The translations under genes were made by a program, and so were the position numbers. From Ramicandelaber brevisporus (lineage: Eukaryota > Kickxellomycota > Ramicandelaberales > Ramicandelaberaceae): a stretch of 10,513 nt of DNA. Within the stretch, counting starts at the first letter, position 1, and each line of letters begins with the position of its first letter. The DNA is taken from NCBI GenBank assembly GCA_025201865.1, contig MU602670.1, positions 3,684-14,196 on the forward strand, given 5' to 3'. Positions 1-8,435 of this stretch are shown here, piece after piece. Under the pieces are notes generated by a model. That model saw only the letters and a list, made by a program, of their open reading frames with translations, ran no database searches and was not told the DNA's origin.

Positions 1-838
1 GCGGTGGCCGGAGCGCGTGCAGGAACGTGTGGAAGCAGTGACTCTCTGACACGGTTCGGAACCGCGATGCGCTGTTGGTGCGCAGTTTCGGCTGCAAACC
101 TGATGGAAGAGCTGGGGATATCGCGGAAGTGCTGCTCTGTGGCATTGTACCCAGAGTGATCCGGCGTCGAACCGCCGTGCCACCTGCTGCAGCTCCTGTC
201 TGACCGGAGTCGTGCCGCCTGATTGCACAGCCCGGCTGAGCGAAGTGGCTGAGACTGGCAGCGCCATAATCCCGGCTCGTGTGGCGCTCGAGAGCAATGA
301 AGCAAACGAGAGCCGTGGGTGGACGGGTGTATCGCCGAATCAGACCTTTGCGCAGGATATCTGTCAAGTTGCTGGTGGCGCAGCAGTGCATGAGCTTCGG
401 GAGAGGCACCGGACGCGCGCGACTCGTGGGAAATTGCCTGCCGGATATGAGCTTCCTGAGGAGATAGCAGGTGCTGCTGCAGCTCATGCTATTGCTGGAT
501 CTGATACTGACGCTGGAGCTGCTGCTGAAGACACTATGGTTAAAACTGGGATTGATGTGATCGCTGTTGGGATAGTTGCTGTTGCCGCTGTGATTGCTGT
601 GGCTGTTGCTGTTGCGATTGATATTGGTGCGATTGATATTGGTGCTGTGGTTGCTGCGGTTGCTGCGGCAGGGGTGATTGATGCAATTGTATGGATTGTT
701 TTGCCTGCTGCTACTGCTGTTTCTGTTGTTGCTGTTGCTGTTGTTGCTGTTGTTGTTGCTGCTAGTCGAAGCTATGTTGATGTGCGGCACACGATTGACA
801 ATCGGGAAAGCTTGTGAAATGTGCGATGCCACCAACTT
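1..838 (-). other. Candidate 5' part of a low-complexity (Gln- or Asn/Ser-rich) protein gene, frame unresolved
   Basis: I do not recognise this protein. One minus-strand frame (codons ending at + positions 1 mod 3) has no stop from 838 down to the window edge, about 279 codons. Its first half is very rich in Asn, Ser, His and Ile, and its first in-frame ATG is only at 487-485, so a start would need an upstream exon. A second minus frame has ATGs at 869 and 848 and reads as a Gln/Pro/Ser/His/Tyr-rich protein, but it is broken by TAG or TAA at 762, 711, 540, 534 and 489. All three minus frames are open from 339 to 1, so openness there proves little. Below 480 the Asn/Ser frame becomes rich in Cys and Arg, as off-frame reading often does, while the Gln frame keeps a more protein-like composition. 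It could be a spliced gene, a decayed gene or non-coding repeat. It would be divergent from the gene at 997. Confidence 0.3.
482..764 (-). repeat. Degenerate CAG/CAA trinucleotide tract
   Basis: On the minus strand this stretch is dominated by CAG and CAA triplets, including 13 consecutive CAR triplets at 761-723. There is also a duplicated five-codon unit (CAC CAA TAT CAA TCG) near 620-650. Depending on frame it encodes poly-Gln or alternating Asn/Ser. On the plus strand it reads as Ala/Val repeats, a shadow. Confidence 0.85.
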
Positions 839-996
839 TTATCCTCATCTTCCATCTCAGTGGAATCATTGAGACAACGCCGAAGCAGGCACGAGCAGGC
901 GTGTCATCAACGGAACCATGCTCAACTCACGCCCACTTCAATTATTTTTGTCAAGACAAACACGCATCTAGATACACTTCCAACTACGCGATCAAC

Positions 997-1488
997 ATGG
1001 TTCTATTCAACGTCGAGGTGAAGGCAAGACTTGATGGTGTGACGGACTTGCAGCCGGCTGGTGCTCGTAATTACATATGGACAGTGGAGGTCGAGTGTTC
1101 AGAGTGTCCGGCTGACGTTCGTAAGCATTTTGAGGTCAATGTTGGTGGTGGCGCCGAAACTACGATCGAGTGCAGTGTTTGTAGCCGCAACGGATCGATC
1201 GCCATTGTAGGTATAGTACCAGATGAAATTGACGGAATACCTGAACAGCTCATCAGGCCATATTCCGCGGAAGGATATGAAGAAGAATGGAAGACGCTTG
1301 TGACGTTTGAAGCGAACGACATAACTCTTTTGAAATGCCACCAACCGGAAGTATGGATGGCGATAGGAACCAACAGCGAAAAGGAGTTCAACGATATCGT
1401 ATTCGATTCGAAGGGCTTTTGGGTTTGTCACGATGAGGATGCTGAAGTAGATGTGGGTATTCTGCGCTTCGGTTTTAAATCACAGTAA
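997..1488 (+). CDS. CZIB: CxxC zinc-binding protein, UPF0587/DUF866 (C1orf123/CZIB) family
   Basis: The 163-residue product matches the UPF0587 (DUF866) family, whose human member CZIB (C1orf123) is about 160 residues. What is visible: an N-terminal strand leading to a T-D-L-Q-P segment (residues 16-20), two CxxC pairs (C34/C37 and C59/C62) that would hold one zinc ion, a conserved R-P-Y-S-A-E segment near 87-92, a V-T-F-E segment near 102-105, and a C-terminal Glu-x-x-V-G-I segment. The family is a small cytosolic beta-rich protein; its biochemical role is poorly defined. The ATG at 997 has A at -3 and fits the family N-terminus. An in-frame ATG at 826 would add 57 residues with no family resemblance, so I treat it as leader. 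No intron is needed. The upstream leader lies head-to-head with the repeat-rich minus-strand block, so a shared divergent promoter around 840-996 is possible. Confidence 0.92.
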   Translation: MVLFNVEVKARLDGVTDLQPAGARNYIWTVEVECSECPADVRKHFEVNVGGGAETTIECSVCSRNGSIAIVGIVPDEIDGIPEQLIRPYSAEGYEEEWKTLVTFEANDITLLKCHQPEVWMAIGTNSEKEFNDIVFDSKGFWVCHDEDAEVDVGILRFGFKSQ

Positions 1489-2593
1489 GCAAAAAAGAAT
1501 ATGTAGTGGAGCAGACCGATTGAGAGTGGAGCCGTTACCGCGAGTGTCGTTCACAGTTCTAAATTCTTCTTCATTTCTCTTATTTTTAAGATTACTCATA
1601 ATTGCCCGCAACCTTTGTCGTTGCTCCCTAATGTTGGTCTCGAGGCACGCCGATATCATTCACAGCCAGAATTAGATTGTGGCGCCCATCGAGATGGCAC
1701 ACTAACTAATGGAGCAAGCACCGTATGTTATTACTCATCTCGCACCAGTCTGATCAGTATATCGATAATAATTTACCGACACTTCATCAACGAGTTGCTC
1801 TTTAATTCGATGCAAGCCAGCATAATTTGGGGGTGAAAGAAACTAGTGGCCACCAACGGGTGATCTCCTTCCCAAGCCATCGTAGCAAGCTACCGAGGCT
1901 GAAGGTATCAATCGGAGGGATATGTATCAGGAGTTCTCGTGACATCGGTCAAGCGAGTAGAGTCTATCGCCTGCTTACCAATTTAATAGCGCATATATTG
2001 TACATACCATCCATTAATCTGTCTACCAACGCACAGCGTGGTGCTTTGTGTATAGCCTCACACGATTTGACGTTATGGGTGGCATCACACATAGCTGGCG
2101 TTTTGTTAGTTCTGCTTGTCAGCGGTAGCAGCGACAGTGTAGTACGGAGACACTACTTGGCAGCTCTTGTATGTATGCGTTACGGGGCTACGCCAGAGTG
2201 AGCCACCAACCTCACCATCGGCTGCAAAAGAGTACTTACCAGTGCTGTTCGCACAAACCCAGGTGTCTATTTTAACTAAATAGCCGGCTCAAGCGCATCA
2301 TTATTTGATTTGTAAAGTGAAATAATGGAGATGTTTCCCCAAATATATTTAATTTTAAACGCTTGATAATGGCGAGAATGCTAATGACGAAAAAAAGAAA
2401 TGGGATGAAAAATGGCGATACATGATTGACACGATACGATATGGCCCAAATGGATTCGCTGCGCAGTGGAAACGCTCGTGGAAGGAGAGGGCAGAGGAGT
2501 TTTGATGATGCTGTAAGTATCACCAAAATAAAGGGAATTACAAATGCAAAGCGTGTACACATGTGGACATGTAAACACGTAGGCGTGTGGACA
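1489..2593. other. Convergent intergenic spacer, no gene seen
   Basis: This 1.1-kb stretch lies between two genes transcribed toward each other and should contain both 3' UTRs. Open frames here are short, start at non-ATG codons or have no protein-like composition. I see no tRNA B-box, no snRNA and no transposon coding remnant. An AATAAA on the plus strand (2527-2532) is badly placed for either gene. A TTTAAT near 2346-2351 reads ATTAAA on the minus strand and could serve the kinase transcript, but this is weak. Confidence 0.6.
2552..2579 (-). other. Inverted repeat (potential hairpin) just 3' of the kinase-like gene
   Basis: Arms at 2552-2563 and 2568-2579 pair at 10 of 12 positions around a 4-base loop. 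It lies about 15-40 bases past the stop codon of the minus-strand gene, so it would sit early in that 3' UTR. A related GTGGACAT unit recurs at 2563-2570 and 2587-2594. It could affect 3' end processing or RNA stability. No function is shown. Confidence 0.4.
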
Positions 2594-3994
2594 TTAATCT
2601 GACTTCTCATGCTCTTGCAATCTATCCAGGCCAATCTTATCCGAGTAACATGCACCCAGCTTTCTAACCATTTTGAGAGCGGTTCGCGCGCTATATCGCT
2701 CTTCGAGCTTAATGTCAACCATGCAGTCAAGGTAATACTGCATGCCAGACACAAAGTCCATCTCCTCCTTGGATTTGACATCGCTTCTCTTGCATTCAAA
2801 GATTCGAAAAGTGTCCATCACAACAGCTGCCACTGCAAACACGTCGCTTTTAGCACACACCATTGGAATGTACTCTCCGCCAGCATTCTTCTTCAACACA
2901 CCTGGATTCTCTTTCGCAAACAGTTCCAGATAGTCGGGCAGCGTTTCTGGCGCTGCATATTCTGCCGTGTACTTTCTAAAGTAGAGCTTGTCATCGACAT
3001 TTTTAATCCATTTTGAATCGGTAAAGTCAATCAAGCACCAGCGCGGTCGAATCGCTTTGATGTCGTCTCCACTTGCAACCCAGCCAACGTTTGAGTTGGA
3101 GATGTTGCCATGCACCAAGCCAAGCTTATGGTGGATGGTTACCAGGCAACGCAGGAGCTGATAGAGCATGTCATAGGCTGCAAGTATCCAGCTCATGCCG
3201 TGCTGCTTGTAAAACGGCGACCGCTTCTCAGGCAGGTGAATCAAGTCCTGCAAGTACGCGTGAGTTCTGACTGAGAACGTGTCTGGATCATATTTCGGCC
3301 GCTGCACATGGATGCGATGAACCTTCGCCATGGCACGCAGCACGGAGTCGCAAGCCTTCTCAACAATGATCTCCAATATAGGTGTCATGTACCGAAACTC
3401 CTTCTTGAAGACCAGCACTCGCTTCCCGGCAAAGTAGTAGTCGCTGTCTTTGGGCCGTGCAGTGCTCGTGACAGACACGATAAAGTTGTCACGCTCGTCG
3501 ATGATCACATTGACTGGTCTGACCTTGTATTTGCTGGATAGACTCAGCAGAAGTTCGAAGGCACCGTCACCGTTAAAGTACTGTGGTTTGAATCTGCCTT
3601 CACTGGAGTTGGTTGCTCGTGGACGTTTCGGGGAGCCGTAGTCTGTGGTTACCTTTGGCCACTGAATGATATAAAGAGGACGTCTGTTACGCTCCTTCTC
3701 ATCTGGATCGCTGCTATTGGGCGGACTTGTGCGCTGCTGGTTGTTGTCTAAATCGCTATTGCTGGCCAAGCTGTCGCTATGAAGTGGGCTGGTTGGCTCG
3801 CTATTTTGACTGACGTTCAGTCTACACTTGCTGGAGCTGTCGGTCATTGTAGCTTGGCTTGATTTGGCTTTGATGCTGTACTGTACTGTGTTGTGTTTGT
3901 GTTTGTGTTTGTGCTTGTTTGTGTTTGTTTTTGTTTTGGGAGATTGGCAACGTTTCGCATTGCTGGCCGAGTCTAAATTTCGGGAGAGCGACAT
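2594..3994 (-). CDS. Kinase-fold protein, probable pseudokinase (HGN in place of HRD)
   Basis: The 466-residue product has a low-complexity Ser/Asn/Lys/His-rich N-terminus (about 1-100) followed by a divergent eukaryotic-type kinase fold. Visible landmarks: a candidate beta3 Lys in V-F-K-K-E (near 197-198), alpha-C Glu candidates near 208-212, catalytic loop H295-G296-N297 with N302, D323-F324-T325 for DFG, A348-P349-E350, the alpha-F Asp D384 and an Arg at 433 that could pair with E350. The catalytic-loop Asp is Asn and the usual Lys two residues on is Ser; no glycine-rich loop is evident. The metal-binding Asp (323) and loop Asn (302) remain, so nucleotide binding is possible while phosphotransfer is doubtful. 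Such HGN loops also occur in plant receptor-like pseudokinases. It resembles fungal-specific FunK1-type kinases only loosely. A second ATG at 3847 (residue 50) has A at -3, unlike the first, and would give 417 residues without the repeat-encoded segment; either start is possible. It is head-to-head with the gene at 5017. Confidence 0.82.
   Translation of the reverse strand: MSLSRNLDSASNAKRCQSPKTKTNTNKHKHKHKHNTVQYSIKAKSSQATMTDSSSKCRLNVSQNSEPTSPLHSDSLASNSDLDNNQQRTSPPNSSDPDEKERNRRPLYIIQWPKVTTDYGSPKRPRATNSSEGRFKPQYFNGDGAFELLLSLSSKYKVRPVNVIIDERDNFIVSVTSTARPKDSDYYFAGKRVLVFKKEFRYMTPILEIIVEKACDSVLRAMAKVHRIHVQRPKYDPDTFSVRTHAYLQDLIHLPEKRSPFYKQHGMSWILAAYDMLYQLLRCLVTIHHKLGLVHGNISNSNVGWVASGDDIKAIRPRWCLIDFTDSKWIKNVDDKLYFRKYTAEYAAPETLPDYLELFAKENPGVLKKNAGGEYIPMVCAKSDVFAVAAVVMDTFRIFECKRSDVKSKEEMDFVSGMQYYLDCMVDIKLEERYSARTALKMVRKLGACYSDKIGLDRLQEHEKSD
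3889..3938. repeat. TTTGTG-type microsatellite at the N-terminus of the kinase-like gene
   Basis: The plus strand shows imperfect GTGTTT/GTTTGT repeats. On the coding (minus) strand they would encode a Lys/His/Thr/Asn run at residues 20-35 if translation starts at 3994. If the ATG at 3847 is used, the repeat lies in the 5' UTR. Confidence 0.8.
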
Positions 3995-4354
3995 TTATCG
4001 AGATGGTAAGCATTCTGCGCCAGAGACCATTGTTGCATTTTGTGTTTATTGGTCCTTTGAGCTTCGCTCTCACAGTTGAGCAACATTTCTTCCCTCCTCT
4101 TTAAACTGATTTTTGTCATTTTGAAGACTTTGATAATCATTCGGCACTACTACTGCTTTTGCTGTTGCATAACAACTAAGAATCTTTAGCCCTCTTTATT
4201 CTACTTCACCCCGTAGACCTCCACCTTCACCATGCTTTCTTCCTCTTGAAACACTCTCATCCCTGGCGTATATTCAACAGCTGTTCACATACATGCAACA
4301 TCTAGGCTGGGCTGGGGCAGCTCCACGACATGGCGCGTATCGACGCATTTAGGG

Positions 4355-4483
4355 ATGGCCAACCGTAGTAGCAACAACAGCCACAAGCTCAGCCTCAGCG
4401 ACTATCAAGTCAAGGCATCTCCGTCAACAAACTCCAACGAGACCATCACTATTAAATGGAGAGACATCATCGCACCTGGCTGA
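4355..4483 (+). CDS. Possible 42-residue small ORF, unrecognised
   Basis: An ATG-started frame of 42 codons ends with TGA. The product is Ser/Asn-rich at first and ends with an I-T-I-K-W-R-D-I-I segment that looks less random than its surroundings. The frame is open upstream to about 4250 without another ATG. The overlapping +1-shifted frame reads Gln-rich but is interrupted by TAG at 4303, 4366 and 4369. It could be a small gene, an upstream ORF of the 5017 gene, a remnant exon, or chance. Confidence 0.2.
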   Translation: MANRSSNNSHKLSLSDYQVKASPSTNSNETITIKWRDIIAPG

Positions 4484-4681
4484 CGCGCCAATAAATGCGC
4501 TCCAGCTCACAGCTTCCTAATGGCACGTCCTCTTCCTCTTTTATTTGCGGATACCCAGCTGGGCTACGCATTCAATACCTCCACTTACTCCTCCGACCAT
4601 TCTGTTTTGTTTTCATGCATATGCTTTACATGCTGAATATTAAAAGACATTTCTAGATTACTCATTTCTATGTGTAACATT

Positions 4682-4686
<5 letters not shown>

Positions 4687-4732
<46 letters not shown>
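4687..4732. repeat. (CT)23 microsatellite
   Basis: A pure dinucleotide run of about 46 bases, flanked by imperfect CT-rich sequence to about 4740. It lies about 285 bases upstream of the ATG at 5017. Long Arg/Glu and Leu/Ser frames across it are repeat artefacts. Confidence 0.97.
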
Positions 4733-4739
<7 letters not shown>

Positions 4740-4813
4740 GAATTGGATTCCATCGATTACAGTTGAAATTGACTTCTTTGGTTACTCTCGAATATGGCTT
4801 TGGCAAGTCGAAT

Positions 4814-5005
4814 GAGAGAGACGGAATGCTGCATGTCATTGTAACTTTCTTTTTTCCCACATTGCCCTGTTCACACAGAAAGTTCATTTTCAAAACCAAG
4901 CTCTATTGTCGAGAGCAAGAGACAGAGAGCTACATGCCATTGTAACCGTTCTTTCCTTATCAATCTGTTTACAAAAATCTCATTCTCGAAATTAAGCTAT
5001 ATTGC
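4814..5005 (+). repeat. Diverged tandem duplication of about 95 bp
   Basis: Copy 1 (about 4814-4910) and copy 2 (about 4912-5005) share an ordered series of blocks: a gagaga-type purine start, a CATGYCATTGTAAC core (4832-4845 and 4933-4946), a T-rich tract, a CTGTTYACA block, and an AAGCTMTATTGYC end (4899-4910 and 4994-5005). Several substitutions and a small length difference show that it is old. The second copy ends 11 bases before the start codon of the nuclease-like gene, so it forms the core promoter/5' UTR. Confidence 0.65.
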
Positions 5006-5016
5006 CAAAGTTTACT

Positions 5017-7212
5017 ATGCCTCCTCGTCGTACCGGCCGTCAGCGTAGTCTTGCCAAAGACGAGAACCTCGAGCTGTCGCACGAGCTCGTTTTGATGGCC
5101 TTTGGCAAGATGCATGTCATTTCTCATCTCGGCAAGAAACCCAGTGGTATCCTCGACCATCATCTTAGTGACTTGTATTGCTCGGTACGGCTGCAGGCTT
5201 GCAGTTACGAGACTCTTTACTGTCTGTACCTCAACTTCAACGTTGTTGAACAGCTGTGCCTTCGAACAGCGTCGAATGCGCACAGGGACGGACCACTCAG
5301 TTCCTACTTTCGCTTGATTGCTTCCGCACTACTTCGACCAGGCAGAACACAGCTAAACGATGGTTTTGTGCAGGAGACTCTGGGGGTGATGAAGCAAATG
5401 GTTGCGGACCTTACTCCAGCGCTGGATGCTACTGCACGTGGTTTGCTTGATGGTGTTGTTGACGATGTGGTTGCCGGTTTCACGAAAGCTCTCGAAGCTG
5501 CTGACGGAAAGCTGACTGCCCCTCCCACAGGAGCCGCATATGTTCCAATCCACTCAACTCAGGTTGTGAAGCATCGCGATGAGCTCGAAAATGCCTTTGA
5601 GCTCCATCGTTTGTGCTTTCAAGCATATCAATTGGTTCTCGAGAACTCATCTGATGCACAGCAAGGGCATGGTCACTCACAAAGAACAAAGCGCCAGTCA
5701 ATTCGTCTGCCTCCTCTCGAGCGGGCTCTTGGTATTCGTGATGAGGAATGTAGTGAGAGTCGCAGTCTCGGCAACGTCATTCGGCTATCTTTGTCACGCA
5801 ACAATACCGAGCCATCCACGAGCTTTCCATGGCGTATAATTGGCATCTCTCCAGGAATCCAGCATTCATCACGCCGAGCGGCTTCGACAGCGGCAATCAA
5901 ATCGAGCTCCAAACCAGCATCATCAACATCAGCGTCAGCGGTTAAATCGGCCTCACTTCCTCCTCCGTCGTCCCTACACTCGCAATCCACATCCACATCC
6001 ACGTCCATGTCCATGTCCATGTCCACATCCACGTCTGCACCCACGTCCGCATCCATGTCAACAGCAGTACCGCAGCACAAGTTGGATCCTTTTGAGACTC
6101 AACTGAACTGTAGCATCTGCATGACTATCATCACGTGTGCAGACGCATATGGCGGTCTCCAGGACAGCGGGGTAACCAAAAGTGAGAACGATGTTGTGGT
6201 GCAGCTCACTTCCCCTCTCACCGCTGCGTTCAACACATTTGGAGCTACTGCGCGTGGTACTCGTATACGCATCTCTACCGAGAAATCATATTTGGAACCC
6301 GACGGAACTCTGCTACGAGCCGACATCACGGCATCCGACCACTTGCACTCGGAGCGACCTGCATTCACGATTGAAGCGAAGAAGCGCACGGCCGGCAAAA
6401 AAGACAAACTAGGCGACATCCAGAAGTCTCTCCGCTTCGCTGTGAATCAAGCTCACACCTCCATCGCATCGGTCTATGAGCAGACTGGTGGAGATCTGGC
6501 GCACGTGGCCGAGCTGCTCAACAAACGCCATGAGAGCCTTGCGTCTCACAGTATGACCATTGTGGATATGGACTATGCGACAACTGTTCAGGCCAAAGCG
6601 CTACCACTGCGCAGCCTTGGCGAAGTGATGGTTGTATTTGATCCGCAGTACCGAGTTGTTACCCGCAAAGAGTTGGAGGCAGTGGTGTCAGAGGCAGTTC
6701 GTGCATCAGGATTCTCTCAAAAGTCATTAGTACCAGGTGCTTCCACAGCTACTGCAGCCACCAGATACAAGCAATGCATCGTCAGAGCTGTGAATACGCT
6801 GTTTATGCTTGCATATATGCTGGATGCTGAGTTTATGTACCGCAGTATGCTTGGTTCAGAGAAATTCTTCGATGGTCTTAAGCCAACAGCACGGCCAAAG
6901 CCGCTTGGACGGCGGAAGTCGCTTAGACGGCCACTCACGATTCAGCCACAAGCCACTGCTCTCAGACGAAGCACACGTGTTCAGCGCCTAAATCAGAGAT
7001 ATCAGCAGCCTCCAGAGGCTGTGCCGCAAACCGTCGATGGCGTTGACTCTGATCCAGACTCGAGCGAAGCAGAGGTCGATTCAAGTGAAGAAGATGACGA
7101 TTCAAGTCCAGATTATACTAGCCGTCCACAGCGCCAGAGCCAGCGTCACCACCAGGGCCAACGTAGCCAACGTAGCCATCGTCGCCGCAGCCACCGCCAC
7201 CGTCACCACTAG
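5017..7212 (+). CDS. Large protein with PD-(D/E)XK nuclease-like core
   Basis: I do not recognise a named gene. The 731-residue product starts at the ATG with A at -3; the frame is also open a few codons upstream without ATG. In order: a basic N-terminus (1-15), a mainly helical region (about 16-210), a linker rich in Ser with alternating Ser-Thr/Ser-Met (about 285-350), a C365-x2-C368 near C374, then the likely core: D429/D436 on one strand, the E453-A454-K455 triad in a hydrophobic strand, and a following helix with Q469 and Q478. This spacing fits a PD-(D/E)XK fold (D436-x16-E-x-K). After the core come a basic stretch (near 622-655, possible nuclear localisation signal), an acidic Asp/Ser/Glu run (677-699) and a His/Arg/Gln/Ser tail (703-731). 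No signal peptide or membrane helix is seen. FunK1-type and Crinkler-type families carry similar nuclease-like domains, but the classic Crinkler N-terminus is absent. Nuclease activity is inferred, not shown. Confidence 0.75.
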   Translation: MPPRRTGRQRSLAKDENLELSHELVLMAFGKMHVISHLGKKPSGILDHHLSDLYCSVRLQACSYETLYCLYLNFNVVEQLCLRTASNAHRDGPLSSYFRLIASALLRPGRTQLNDGFVQETLGVMKQMVADLTPALDATARGLLDGVVDDVVAGFTKALEAADGKLTAPPTGAAYVPIHSTQVVKHRDELENAFELHRLCFQAYQLVLENSSDAQQGHGHSQRTKRQSIRLPPLERALGIRDEECSESRSLGNVIRLSLSRNNTEPSTSFPWRIIGISPGIQHSSRRAASTAAIKSSSKPASSTSASAVKSASLPPPSSLHSQSTSTSTSMSMSMSTSTSAPTSASMSTAVPQHKLDPFETQLNCSICMTIITCADAYGGLQDSGVTKSENDVVVQLTSPLTAAFNTFGATARGTRIRISTEKSYLEPDGTLLRADITASDHLHSERPAFTIEAKKRTAGKKDKLGDIQKSLRFAVNQAHTSIASVYEQTGGDLAHVAELLNKRHESLASHSMTIVDMDYATTVQAKALPLRSLGEVMVVFDPQYRVVTRKELEAVVSEAVRASGFSQKSLVPGASTATAATRYKQCIVRAVNTLFMLAYMLDAEFMYRSMLGSEKFFDGLKPTARPKPLGRRKSLRRPLTIQPQATALRRSTRVQRLNQRYQQPPEAVPQTVDGVDSDPDSSEAEVDSSEEDDDSSPDYTSRPQRQSQRHHQGQRSQRSHRRRSHRHRHH
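5986..6063 (+). repeat. TCCAYR hexanucleotide repeat inside the nuclease-like gene
   Basis: In-frame variants of TCCACA, TCCACG and TCCATG, ending less regularly, encode the alternating Ser-Thr and Ser-Met linker at about residues 324-349. Its length is a multiple of three-base units, so copy-number changes would keep the frame. Confidence 0.9.

Positions 7213-8435
<1,223 letters not shown>

Larger units (their letters stand above)
3995..5016. promoter_or_regulatory. Divergent spacer between the pseudokinase and nuclease-like genes
   Basis: About 1 kb separates two head-to-head coding regions, so both promoters should be here. It is AT-moderate near the two genes and GC-richer at 4250-4500. 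It holds the (CT)23 tract, a diverged tandem duplication ending 11 bases before the ATG at 5017, and a possible short ORF at 4355-4483. I see no clear TATA box that I would defend. Confidence 0.5.

Noticed and set aside
53-65. Short palindrome (6-bp arms, 1-base centre)
   Set aside because: Too short and isolated in GC-rich sequence to call functional.
212-817. Plus-strand Ala/Val-rich frame of about 200 codons
   Set aside because: It starts at GTG, and its Ala/Val run is simply the other strand of the CAG/CAA tract.
814-996. N-terminal extension of the CxxC zinc protein
   Set aside because: The first codon is GTG; the in-frame ATG at 826 adds residues with no family similarity, whereas 997 matches the family start.
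1827-2201. Plus-strand 124-codon frame in the convergent spacer
   Set aside because: It begins with TTG, has no ATG until close to its end and shows no recognisable motif.
2272-2799. Minus-strand 175-codon frame at the 3' end of the kinase-like gene
   Set aside because: It overlaps the kinase coding region in another frame and shows no domain or protein-like composition.
4585-4945. Frames across the CT microsatellite on both strands
   Set aside because: Their Arg/Glu and Leu/Ser runs are direct translations of the dinucleotide repeat.
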